This document shows, one piece after another, positions 1 through 7,379 of a stretch of 9,705 nucleotides of DNA. Origin of the DNA: Rickettsiales bacterium. GTDB taxonomy: Bacteria; Pseudomonadota; Alphaproteobacteria; Rickettsiales; 21-14-0-20-44-7. The notes under the pieces were generated by a model, which saw only the letters and a list, made by a program, of their open reading frames with translations, was not told the DNA's origin and ran no database searches. Each line of letters begins with the position of its first letter. The first letter of the stretch is position 1. The DNA lies in the NCBI GenBank assembly GCA_023301015.1, contig JALZVI010000227.1, positions 1-9,705 on the forward strand, in the 5' to 3' direction. A program made the position numbers and the translations under genes.

Positions 1-417
1 ACGAACATCTTCAACATCATAAATATAACTCTTCTCAAACGGAGCAGGAAGCTTGAAGTTCAGGCCATCGCCTACTGTACGGTGATATTCCCCGAAGCGC
101 AAAACAACTGCCTCTTCACCAGTTTCCACCACAAATACTGAGCCGAAAAGAACGTATAGAAAAATCCCCGCTGCGACCAAAAGCGCAATTCCTTTGGCGC
201 TTGCCGCTGGAGGAGATGACTTGCCGCCGCCTTTTTTCTTGCCGCCACCGAAAATACCTTCAGATGTCTGACGAAATTTGCGCATTAGCTCATCAATATC
301 TGGTTCTTGCCCAGATTGTCCAACACTGCTTGGCTTCTTGCCTTTTCTTCCACTTGGTTTTCCCGAATTGCTCGAGTTATTTGCCCATGGGTCAAAGTCA
401 TCATTATCTTTTGCCAT
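1..417 (-). CDS. hflK: HflK, membrane protease modulator subunit (N-terminal part, cut by window edge)
   Basis: This is the first 139 codons of HflK; the reading frame is open to position 1 and the rest lies outside. HflK pairs with HflC in a membrane-anchored SPFH/prohibitin-type complex that surrounds and modulates the FtsH protease. Visible features are a polar start (MAKDNDDFDPWANNSS), a Gly/Lys-rich linker at about residues 56-66 (FGGGKKKGGGK), one transmembrane helix at about 75-97, and the beginning of the SPFH domain (VVETGEEAVVLRFGEY at about 96-111, then GDGLNFKLPAPFE). The ATG at 417-415 is preceded by an AGCAGGAA ribosome site 5-6 nt upstream, and the DPW motif soon after the start is typical of HflK. 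It is transcribed divergently from mrp. hflC is expected beyond the window edge, which is inference. The family call is firm. Confidence 0.95.
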   Translation of the reverse strand, partial: MAKDNDDFDPWANNSSNSGKPSGRKGKKPSSVGQSGQEPDIDELMRKFRQTSEGIFGGGKKKGGGKSSPPAASAKGIALLVAAGIFLYVLFGSVFVVETGEEAVVLRFGEYHRTVGDGLNFKLPAPFEKSYIYDVEDVR

Positions 418-508
418 TAAATTTCCTGCTAAAGTTTTTTGCTGTAAATATTTACTATATATACTTAGTTTATTAGTGATAAGTTTCAAGGGTATATAAA
501 AAGGAAAT
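418..508. promoter_or_regulatory. Divergent hflK/mrp promoter region with a 12-bp palindrome
   Basis: This 91-bp AT-rich gap must hold start signals for both divergent genes. Towards mrp, TTGCTG (439-444) and TATACT (460-465) make a possible -35/-10 pair, but the 15-bp spacer is short. Towards hflK, the minus strand carries CCCTTGAAAC (492-483), which resembles a sigma-70 or heat-shock (RpoH) -35 element. The best -10-like TATATA lies 20 bp downstream, and no canonical box sits at 17 bp. A perfect palindrome, GTAAATATTTAC, occupies 444-455, between the possible mrp -35 and -10 boxes. It could be an operator. All promoter assignments are by eye. Confidence 0.4.
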
Positions 509-1471
509 ATGAACATCACCAAAGAACAGGTTTTACAGGCAATTGACGGCCTAATCGCACCCGAAAAAATCAGCGGCGTGGTAATTAACGGAGCTTCAGT
601 AGGATTCGCCTTGGAAAGCAATGACGAAGCCTTGCGCAAAGAGTCCGAGAAACGTGTTTTCGTGCTCCCTGGCGTGGAAAAGGTCACCGCAGTACTAACT
701 GGCTCAACTGGCAACATTTCCGTGGAAAACAAAGGCGGGCAGGCCCTGAATCGGAAGGAAAAGATCCCCGGTGTTAAGCGCATAATTGCAGTGGCAAGTG
801 GCAAGGGCGGAGTTGGGAAGTCAACCGTCGCACTGGCACTAGCAATCGCAGCAGCAAAAGCAGGCCAAAAAGTTGGCCTTGTTGACGCCGACATCTACGG
901 CCCCTCACTCGCCTTCATGCTCGGCATTTCTGAAAAGCCTGAGATTGTCGACAACCTGATGATCCCAAGCAAGGCAAGCAAGGGCGGCGCAAGTTTCCTC
1001 TGCAACTCAATGGGCATCCTTCTAGGCGACGCGCAACCCGCAATATGGCGCGGGCCAATGGCAACAAAAGCCATCCACCAACTCTTCCGCCAAACCAATT
1101 GGGGCATTGATGGCGAGCTAGACACATTATTCATCGACATGCCGCCTGGCACGGGAGATATCCATCTCACAATCGCCCAGCACTACCAAATTGACGGCGC
1201 AATCTTAATCACCACTCCGCAGGAACTTGCGCTGCTGGATGTCAAAAAAGCCGCCACAATGTTTGAGCGCGTGGAAATCCCGGTGCTTGGGATGATTGAA
1301 AATATGAGCTATTTCATCGACCCGCAATCTGGCAATAAGAGCTATATTTTCGGCGAACAAGGCGGAAAGAAATTGGCGGATGAATTTGGCTACAAGATGC
1401 TTGCTGAAATCCCGCTACAGAACAAACTAGGCGAACAGATAGATTTGAGCGAAGTTATTGAGAAGTTATAA
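509..1471 (+). CDS. mrp: Mrp/ApbC (NBP35-type) P-loop ATPase lacking the CxxC Fe-S motif
   Basis: This 320-aa cytoplasmic protein belongs to the Mrp/ApbC/NBP35 family, which is linked to carrying or delivering Fe-S clusters. Residues ~3-70 form a MIP18-like (DUF59) domain. The ATPase follows: deviant Walker A GKGGVGKST at 98-106, DADIYGPS at 126-133, IWRGPM at 179-184, and the FIDMPPGTGD segment at 208-217. The C-terminal signature ENMSYF (264-269) is present, but the expected C-x-x-C just after it reads I-D-P-Q-S-G (270-275). Both cysteines are therefore replaced, by Asp271 and Ser274, so cluster binding at the usual dimer interface should be absent or different. The ATG at 509 has AAGGA only 3 nt upstream, a short spacing, but the N-terminus matches the family. 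It stands alone on the plus strand, divergent from hflK and convergent with birA. The family call is secure; the biochemical role is less so. Confidence 0.94.
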   Translation: MNITKEQVLQAIDGLIAPEKISGVVINGASVGFALESNDEALRKESEKRVFVLPGVEKVTAVLTGSTGNISVENKGGQALNRKEKIPGVKRIIAVASGKGGVGKSTVALALAIAAAKAGQKVGLVDADIYGPSLAFMLGISEKPEIVDNLMIPSKASKGGASFLCNSMGILLGDAQPAIWRGPMATKAIHQLFRQTNWGIDGELDTLFIDMPPGTGDIHLTIAQHYQIDGAILITTPQELALLDVKKAATMFERVEIPVLGMIENMSYFIDPQSGNKSYIFGEQGGKKLADEFGYKMLAEIPLQNKLGEQIDLSEVIEKL

Positions 1472-1593
1472 ATTGTTTCCCCGCTGCGCCTTTGGCTTGC
1501 AGACTGAAACGCGCTCAAGGCTGTGGTTTTATAATTTCTGCTGCCTAGGAACTACATATACAAAACAACTCACGAACAACAGAAGTGCAGGGC
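1472..1593. other. Convergent mrp/birA intergenic gap, no clear function
   Basis: This 122-bp region separates the stop of mrp from the stop of birA. Transcription from both sides meets here, so termination is expected. The only hairpin I see is CTGCGCC/GGC(TT)GCAG at 1484-1502, with a TT bulge and no T-run on either side, so it is not a convincing intrinsic terminator. I see no small gene, RNA gene or repeat. Confidence 0.5.
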
Positions 1594-2313
1594 TTATAGA
1601 AATATCTCTGCGGATGAGTATGTATTTTCCACACCATCTTCGTCCAGCACCATTTCGCCGGCTGGGTTCATGCCACGGAAAATTCCGCGCACTTCGCCTT
1701 CTGGAAGTTTCACCGAAATTTCTTTATCCAAGAATGCCGCATATTGCATCCACAAATTCCCAATCCGCTCAAACCCACCAGCTTCGCCAGTGTCTAGCCA
1801 TGTTTCTAAATATTCCGTGAAAGCTTCGCCCAGAAGCTGCTTGGTTTCTTCCAAATCCACTTCCGTTTCATAGTCAGCAAATGATGTCGCTTTGCCATCC
1901 AACCCATCAGGAGTTGCCCCAACATTCAGCCCCAAGCCAATCACCAAAAATTCAATTTCACCACCAGAAATCTCGCTTTCTAGCAAAATTCCGCCAATCT
2001 TCTTGCCGTCCACCAAAATGTCATTCGGCCATTTCAACGTCACTTCCTGATCGAACAGAAATGATTCTACAACCTCAACAGCTGCCAAAGCTGCCACAAA
2101 TGCAAGCTCATGCGCGCGGTCTTTCGGCACGCCACGCAACAAAATTGAAGCATGCAAATTTCCCGCTGCCGATTTCCACTCACGGCCATGACGCCCGCGC
2201 CCTTCCGTTTGCTCCGCAGCACATAGCATCGTCAAGCTCTTAGCCCCATTACGCGCCATCTCTTTGAGCGCTTCATTCGTGTTTGTCACACTATCTTTAT
2301 TTATAATTTTCAT
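1594..2313 (-). CDS. birA: Biotin--[acetyl-CoA-carboxylase] ligase, short form without DNA-binding domain
   Basis: This 239-aa biotin-protein ligase makes biotinyl-5'-AMP and transfers biotin to the lysine of carboxyl-carrier proteins such as AccB. Visible motifs are the substrate-recognition start DSVTNTNEA (7-15), the biotinyl-AMP loop GRGRHGREW (38-46), KWPNDIL (94-100) with the following K-K-I-G-G-I-L (104-110), and GLGLN (126-130). A small SH3-like C-terminal domain covers about 193-239. There is no N-terminal helix-turn-helix, so unlike E. coli BirA (about 320 aa) it is not expected to act as a repressor. The start is 14 bp downstream of the nuoN stop, behind a weak purine-rich site (AAAAAGAAA), so it is probably the last gene of the nuo transcript. 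In many alphaproteobacteria a short birA follows nuoN. The coaX and RNase J genes that often come next are absent here, because mrp follows in the opposite direction. Confidence 0.95.
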   Translation of the reverse strand: MKIINKDSVTNTNEALKEMARNGAKSLTMLCAAEQTEGRGRHGREWKSAAGNLHASILLRGVPKDRAHELAFVAALAAVEVVESFLFDQEVTLKWPNDILVDGKKIGGILLESEISGGEIEFLVIGLGLNVGATPDGLDGKATSFADYETEVDLEETKQLLGEAFTEYLETWLDTGEAGGFERIGNLWMQYAAFLDKEISVKLPEGEVRGIFRGMNPAGEMVLDEDGVENTYSSAEIFL

Positions 2314-2327
2314 AATTTCTTTTTCAG

Positions 2328-3833
2328 TTATTTAACTTGCAAGTTCACAGCAGGAATTTGATTTAGCAGCTCATGTGGTTGGAAGAAGATGATCGCATTA
2401 ACAACAACAACCAGCACCAGAACCACTTTTGTCGCCTTGCTCAAATGCAACGACACCCGCACATTCTCCGCCAGATCATCAAAATACATCACCTTCACAA
2501 CCCGCAGATAATAAAACGCGGCGATAACAGATGACACAACGCCAATCACGGCCAACCCATATAGCCCAGCATCAATCGCTGACTTGAATATGAAAAACTT
2601 GCCGAAGAATCCTGCAAATGGAGGGAACGGCAAACCAATCATCGACAGCATCATCAACGCCAAAAGTGCTGCAAAAAACGGATGCGCCTTTGACATCCCG
2701 TTCAAATGCGCAATCTCTTCAATGCCACCATTCACATCTTTGCTGCGCACATGGAGTGCCATAATTATCGCAAAAATCCCGATGCTCACCGACATATATA
2801 TCGTGAAGAAAACCAGCATTGCTGAAATTCCATTTTGTGCAAAAGCCGCCAAACCAACCAATGCATAACCCATATTCGCAATCGAACTATATGCCAGCAA
2901 ACGCTTTATATTACGCTGCCAAACACCCGCCAACGCACCTATTGTCATAGACAGTACGGAGATGATAATAATCACATCTTGCCATTGGCCAACAAAAGAG
3001 GGGAAAGCACCCGTTAAAATTCTTGCCAACAAAACCGCCACCGCAAGCTTTGGTACAATCGCGAAATATGCCGTTACAGGAGTTGGCACACCCTCATAAA
3101 CATCTGGCGTCCACATATGGAATGGCGCAGCAGACATCTTGAAAGCCAAGCCGACTAGAACCAAAATAATTCCAACAATCAGCCCTTTTGAAAGCACATC
3201 CTGATTCGTCAGAACAGCTGCAATATCATCAAAATTCGTGCTGCCAGAGAAGCCATAAATTAGGGAAATACCGTATAGCAAAATCCCACTAGCCAGCGCA
3301 CCCAGCACGAAATATTTCACCGCCGCTTCTGAACTTTTTGCGTTCTTCCGATTGATAGCAGCCAGCACATAAAGCGCCAAACTTTGCAGCTCCACACCAA
3401 GATACAAGCTTAAGAAATCGGCGGAAGATATCATAATCAACATCCCGCATAGCGATAGCAGAACCAAGATTGAATACTCAAATGGGAAGTCTTTATGGTT
3501 GCGCTTGCTATAATCTATAGTCAGCCATAATGTGAAAAACCCACCAATTAGCAATAACGCTTTTGTAAAAATAGCGAAGCTGTCAATCACCACCAAGTTA
3601 TTGAAAAACTTGCCCACAAGGCCAGCATCCGCAACAAAATAGAGAGACAAAATAGCCAATAAAATTAGCGCCATTGATGAATGAGCCGTGGAAGCGAAAG
3701 CACGCTCTTTTGCCCCTTCCGCATCGTTGCTACAACTATGAAAAACACCTGTCATCATCAGCACCATCGCACCAACTGCAAGCACAAGCTCGGGCAATAT
3801 TGCGTATAAACTTTCTATCATCACTTCACTCAT
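2328..3833 (-). CDS. nuoN: NADH-quinone oxidoreductase subunit N
   Basis: NuoN (501 aa) is one of the three antiporter-like proton-pumping subunits of the complex I membrane arm, about 14 transmembrane helices. The functional residues are in place: Glu148 in the TM5 segment YLGVELQSLALYVL, Lys232 in FKMSAAPFHMWTPDVYEG (231-248), Lys262 in VPKLA, and Lys412 in GFFGKF. A polar loop of about 20 residues (31-53) lies between the first two helices. The usual GIPPLAGFF-type stretch before Lys412 reads GLPFPPFAGFF (400-410), apparently with two extra residues. The ATG at 3833 lies 3 nt after the nuoM stop. An AGGTG site inside the end of nuoM is 12 nt upstream. A second in-frame ATG at codon 5 is a possible alternative start. 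The gene is followed at 14 nt by birA. The identification is firm. Confidence 0.96.
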   Translation of the reverse strand: MSEVMIESLYAILPELVLAVGAMVLMMTGVFHSCSNDAEGAKERAFASTAHSSMALILLAILSLYFVADAGLVGKFFNNLVVIDSFAIFTKALLLIGGFFTLWLTIDYSKRNHKDFPFEYSILVLLSLCGMLIMISSADFLSLYLGVELQSLALYVLAAINRKNAKSSEAAVKYFVLGALASGILLYGISLIYGFSGSTNFDDIAAVLTNQDVLSKGLIVGIILVLVGLAFKMSAAPFHMWTPDVYEGVPTPVTAYFAIVPKLAVAVLLARILTGAFPSFVGQWQDVIIIISVLSMTIGALAGVWQRNIKRLLAYSSIANMGYALVGLAAFAQNGISAMLVFFTIYMSVSIGIFAIIMALHVRSKDVNGGIEEIAHLNGMSKAHPFFAALLALMMLSMIGLPFPPFAGFFGKFFIFKSAIDAGLYGLAVIGVVSSVIAAFYYLRVVKVMYFDDLAENVRVSLHLSKATKVVLVLVVVVNAIIFFQPHELLNQIPAVNLQVK

Positions 3834-3836
3834 AGC

Positions 3837-5312
3837 CTATCTATTCACCTGTTGTATTATAGTTTCCACTGGAACTTTTGTTAGTTCAAACACTAGGTTT
3901 GGATATATCCCCAGCAGCAAAACTAGCCCGCCCAAAATCGCCAAACTCACATATTCTCTGTCATGCAAATCTGACATCTTTGCGCATTCTTTTTTCAGCT
4001 CACCGAACATCACGTTGCGATATAAGCACAGCATATATACCGCGCCAAAAACAACACCAGTTGTGGCGATGATGGCAGCAATGTGGCTCACTTGCCATAC
4101 GGCGATGAATGTCAAAAACTCACCCACAAACCCACTCGTCATCGGCAAGCCAACGCTGCCCATTGTGAAGAGCATGAATAGCAATGCGAAACGTGGCATG
4201 ATGTTCGTTAGGCCGCCAAAGCGTGAAATTTCACGTGTGTGCATGCGGTCATAAACCACGCCAACGCAGAGGAACAACGCGCCTGAAACTAGGCCGTGTG
4301 AGATCATCTGAAAAATTGCGCCGTCTAAGCCTTGCTGATTGAAAGTGAAGATTCCGAGCGTCACAAAACCCATATGCGCAACCGATGAATAGGCAATCAG
4401 CTTCTTCATATCCGTCTGCACCAACGCCACCATTGACGTGTAAACAATAGCAATCAGGCTGAGCACAAACACGAAGTCTGCGAAATATTGGCTAGCTTCT
4501 GGAAGCATTGGCAACGAGAAACGTAGGAAGCCATAAGCACCCAATTTCAGCATCACACCCGCAAGCATCACCGAACCAGCAGTTGGCGCTTGCACATGGG
4601 CATCTGGCAGCCAAGTATGGAACGGGAACATCGGCACTTTCACCGCGAATGATGCAAACAAGCCAAGCCACAACCATTTCTGCACATCAAACGGCAAGTA
4701 AAATGCCTTGTCGGTTATCTCAGGAATCGAAGTTGTCCCCAGCTCACCATATAAATAGAGCATCGACACCAAAAACAGCACCGAGCCGATCAGTGTATAG
4801 AGGAAGAATTTGAACGCGGCATATACACGGTTATTCCCACCCCAAATCCCGATAATCAGGAACATCGGAATCAGCACCGCCTCGAAAAACAAATAGAACA
4901 GCACCATATCCAGCGACGCAAAAACGCCAATCACAATTCCTTCCATCAGCAAAAACGCAATCATATATTCCTTCACTCGTGAAGAAATTTTCCAGCTCGC
5001 TAGAATACAAATTGGCATCAGCAATGCCGTCAGCATAATCATTGAAAGTGAGATTCCGTCAACGCCAAGATAGTATGCAATGTTATAGCCCTCTGCCCAC
5101 GGGATGTTTTCCACGAACTGGTAGCCCTGCTGCGCTGGCTCAAAATTGGTATACATAACCAACGACCAAATAAAGGTGGCCATTGTTGTCAAAAACGCGG
5201 TACGTTTCGCATTGCGCTCACCCGCCTCACCTTTGGCGATCATGAACATCATGGCGATTGCCGAAAGAATCGGGAGAAAAATCGCAACTGATAAATATGG
5301 TACTTCGTTCAT
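3837..5312 (-). CDS. nuoM: NADH-quinone oxidoreductase subunit M
   Basis: NuoM (491 aa from the ATG chosen here) is an antiporter-like proton-pumping subunit in the distal membrane arm, with about 14 transmembrane helices. The conserved charged residues are present: Glu144 in FFEAVLIPMFLIIGIWGG, Lys225 in VKVPMFPFHTWLPDAH, Lys256 in MLKLGAYG, and Glu398 in SGFVGEF. A TTG codon sits directly before this ATG and would add one residue. The ATG is preferred because AGGA (5322-5319), embedded in the nuoL stop as TAGGA, is 6 nt upstream of it but only 3 nt from the TTG. The gap to the nuoL stop is 8 nt and to nuoN 3 nt, which indicates co-translation with both. No truncation or odd residue was noticed. 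Confidence 0.96.
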   Translation of the reverse strand: MNEVPYLSVAIFLPILSAIAMMFMIAKGEAGERNAKRTAFLTTMATFIWSLVMYTNFEPAQQGYQFVENIPWAEGYNIAYYLGVDGISLSMIMLTALLMPICILASWKISSRVKEYMIAFLLMEGIVIGVFASLDMVLFYLFFEAVLIPMFLIIGIWGGNNRVYAAFKFFLYTLIGSVLFLVSMLYLYGELGTTSIPEITDKAFYLPFDVQKWLWLGLFASFAVKVPMFPFHTWLPDAHVQAPTAGSVMLAGVMLKLGAYGFLRFSLPMLPEASQYFADFVFVLSLIAIVYTSMVALVQTDMKKLIAYSSVAHMGFVTLGIFTFNQQGLDGAIFQMISHGLVSGALFLCVGVVYDRMHTREISRFGGLTNIMPRFALLFMLFTMGSVGLPMTSGFVGEFLTFIAVWQVSHIAAIIATTGVVFGAVYMLCLYRNVMFGELKKECAKMSDLHDREYVSLAILGGLVLLLGIYPNLVFELTKVPVETIIQQVNR

Positions 5313-5318
5313 CAAAAA

Positions 5319-5322
5319 TCCT
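5319..5322 (-). promoter_or_regulatory. Ribosome binding site of nuoM, overlapping the nuoL stop codon
   Basis: The minus strand reads TAGGATTTTTGATG: the AG of the nuoL TAG stop forms the first half of AGGA, followed by a 6-nt spacer and the nuoM ATG. This decides for the ATG over the adjacent TTG and ties nuoM initiation to nuoL termination. Confidence 0.7.
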
Positions 5323-7222
5323 AGAATAATATATAATAGCTAACCAGCGCAACCACGCCAAAAATCATCACAAATGCATATTGGAAAATATAGCCGCTTT
5401 GGAATTTGCTTAAGTTCTCCGCCGCTCCAGTTGAAAGCGCCGCCACTCCATTTGGCAATCCGTCAATCAGCTTCACATCCACCTTCTTCCAAGCCTTGTC
5501 CGCCAGCCATAAATATGGGCGTATAAGCACTGCATTATATAGCTCGTCGATATACCATTTATTGAATGAGAATTTATATAGCGGTTTCAAAATCTTCGCG
5601 GCCTTCTCTGCCACGCCAAGCTTCCAAGCATAAATCAACGCACCCAAAATTGCGGCAGACATTGACGCTGGTACAATCCAATGCGGAGGATGTGTGTGCG
5701 CCAAGGCTTCAGCATTTGTTGCAATTGAACCATTCCAGAACTCGCCTGTTGTTGACAAAATCTGCAGAATTTCTGCGCCATAATAGCCACTGAAAATTGC
5801 GCCGATTGAAAGCAAAATTAGCGGAATCAACATCACCAAAGGTGACTCATGCGCATGGTCATAAAGCTTCTTGTTCCGCGCTTTGCCATGGAAGGTTAGG
5901 AAGAACAAACGCGCTGAATAAAATGCCGTGAGTAGCGCCGTTAAAGCACCCATCCAGAAAGCGAAATCACCCACCGAACTATCCGCATAAAACGCAATTC
6001 CCAAGATAGCTTCTTTAGAATAATAACCAGCCAAAAGCGGCGCGCCAATAATCGCCAGCGAACCAATCGCCATCGCAATCCATGTCAGCTTAATCTTGCA
6101 CCACAACCCGCCATACTGCCTCATATCTTGCTCATGATGCATTGCATGAATCACCGAACCTGCGCCTAAGAACAACAGCGCCTTAAAGAACGCATGCGTT
6201 GCCAGATGGAAAATCCCCGCGCCATAAGCACCAAGGCCGCACGCAAACACCATATAGCCCAACTGCGAGCAAGTTGAATAGGCAATCACCTTCTTAATGT
6301 CCGTCTGCGTCATCGCCACAGTGGCTGCAAAAATTGCCGTAACCGCACCAACCACCGTAATAATCCCCAGCGCAATCGGCGCCAGCTCAAGCATTGGCGA
6401 AATCCGCGCCAGCATAAACACGCCCGCTGTAACCATTGTCGCAGCATGAATCAACGCAGAAACTGGCGTCGGGCCTTCCATCGCATCTGGCAGCCAAGTG
6501 TGCAAACCAAACTGCGCCGACTTACCCATCGCGCCAATAAACAGTAAAATACAAGCCAGCGTAATTGCATGAATTTCTATCCCGAGGAAGTTCCAATTGA
6601 TATCCACCGCATCAGGCAACTTTGCAAAAACCTCGTCAAACTGCACAGTTCCAAACAGCATAAACACCGCCGCGATTCCGAGGATAAATCCGAAGTCACC
6701 CACGCGGTTCACAACAAATGCCTTAATCGCTGCAGAACTTGCTGAAGCCTTCTTGAACCAGAAACCAATTAGGAGATATGAGCAAAGCCCAACGCCTTCC
6801 CAACCCACAAACATCTGAATGAAATTGTCAGCCGTAACCAGCACCAGCATGAAGAATGTGAACAACGACAAATACGCCATAAAGCGCGGCTTATGCGCAT
6901 CCTCAGCCATATAACCAACAGAATATAAATGCACAAGGCTAGAAACAAATGTCACCACACAAAGCATAATTGCCGTGAGCGTATCCACCTTAATCACCCA
7001 GTCGGCGTGAAAATCACCTGAGTGAATCCAGCTCAGAACATGCACCGAAATCACCTCACCATCCAGCGCAACTTGCTTGAACAGAATTGCTGAGAAAAGA
7101 GCCGCCATAAACAAAAACGATGTTGTGATGAACTGTGCAAATTTATAGTTGATAGTACGCGAGCGCAAACCCACCAGAGTGGCTGCAATTAACGGCAAAA
7201 ATATAATTAGTTTCGCTAGCAT
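5321..7222 (-). CDS. nuoL: NADH-quinone oxidoreductase subunit L
   Basis: NuoL (633 aa, a usual length) is the most distal proton-pumping subunit of complex I. It has the antiporter-like core plus a C-terminal lateral amphipathic helix that clamps the membrane arm. Conserved elements are FVGWEGVGLCSYLLIGFW with Glu142, GAMGKSAQFGLHTWLPDAM with Lys234 (231-248), then EGPTPVSALIHAATMVTAG with His259, and GYYSKEAIL with Lys403. Helix-lateral sequence follows from about residue 530 to 605, with KWYIDELYNAVLIRP at its start, and the final transmembrane helix is at about 611-632. The ATG at 7222 directly abuts the TAG stop of the preceding 49-codon gene (TAGATG). Its ribosome site GAGGG (7237-7233) lies within that gene, 10 nt upstream. 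The identification is firm. Confidence 0.97.
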   Translation of the reverse strand: MLAKLIIFLPLIAATLVGLRSRTINYKFAQFITTSFLFMAALFSAILFKQVALDGEVISVHVLSWIHSGDFHADWVIKVDTLTAIMLCVVTFVSSLVHLYSVGYMAEDAHKPRFMAYLSLFTFFMLVLVTADNFIQMFVGWEGVGLCSYLLIGFWFKKASASSAAIKAFVVNRVGDFGFILGIAAVFMLFGTVQFDEVFAKLPDAVDINWNFLGIEIHAITLACILLFIGAMGKSAQFGLHTWLPDAMEGPTPVSALIHAATMVTAGVFMLARISPMLELAPIALGIITVVGAVTAIFAATVAMTQTDIKKVIAYSTCSQLGYMVFACGLGAYGAGIFHLATHAFFKALLFLGAGSVIHAMHHEQDMRQYGGLWCKIKLTWIAMAIGSLAIIGAPLLAGYYSKEAILGIAFYADSSVGDFAFWMGALTALLTAFYSARLFFLTFHGKARNKKLYDHAHESPLVMLIPLILLSIGAIFSGYYGAEILQILSTTGEFWNGSIATNAEALAHTHPPHWIVPASMSAAILGALIYAWKLGVAEKAAKILKPLYKFSFNKWYIDELYNAVLIRPYLWLADKAWKKVDVKLIDGLPNGVAALSTGAAENLSKFQSGYIFQYAFVMIFGVVALVSYYILF

Positions 7223-7372
7223 CTAGGCAATTCCCTCAATCTTTTCTTCGTTCATAACCAAATTATTGAAATCAACATTCTTCCCAGTCAAAATCGCATA
7301 TCCTGCATAAATCACCAACGCGATCACGGCCAAAGTCGCCAGCTTGAAAATCATTTTTATTAGAAAAAACAT
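7223..7372 (-). CDS. Uncharacterised 49-aa single-pass membrane protein between nuoK and nuoL
   Basis: I do not recognise this protein. It starts MFFLIKMIFKLATLAV and ends MNEEKIEGIA. Residues ~8-29 are a continuous hydrophobic stretch suited to one transmembrane helix. Lys6 and Lys10 lie before it and an acidic tail (NEEKIE) lies at the end. By the positive-inside rule it should be N-in with a short periplasmic C-terminus. It begins 7 nt after the nuoK stop, with AAGGGG 10 nt upstream of its ATG, and ends with TAG directly touching the nuoL ATG. It therefore fills the whole 157-nt nuoK-nuoL interval. Codon choice (TTG, ATT, GAA, GCG) looks like the neighbours. nuoK and nuoL are both intact, so it is not a broken end of either. 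A complex I accessory or assembly role is only an inference from position. A later in-frame ATG at codon 7 has a poor ribosome site. Confidence 0.7.
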   Translation of the reverse strand: MFFLIKMIFKLATLAVIALVIYAGYAILTGKNVDFNNLVMNEEKIEGIA

Positions 7373-7379
7373 ATCTCAA

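Noticed and set aside
201..499. Two overlapping plus-strand frames of 91 and 73 codons before mrp
   Set aside because: They run antisense through the clear HflK N-terminus into its promoter region, and neither translation resembles a known protein.
895..1170. Minus-strand frames of 91 and 70 codons inside mrp
   Set aside because: They are antisense to the conserved ATPase domain, with no ribosome site or recognisable domain.
1484..1502. Hairpin CTGCGCC-TTT-GGCTTGCAG as an intrinsic terminator
   Set aside because: The stem is bulged and neither strand has a T-run after it.
5313..5315. TTG as the start codon of nuoM
   Set aside because: It would leave only 3 nt to the AGGA site, while the adjacent ATG has a 6-nt spacer; ATG is also the stronger initiator.
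7223..7372. The 49-codon frame as a frameshifted end of nuoK or nuoL
   Set aside because: Both neighbours are full length with normal termini, and the 49-aa sequence resembles neither of them.
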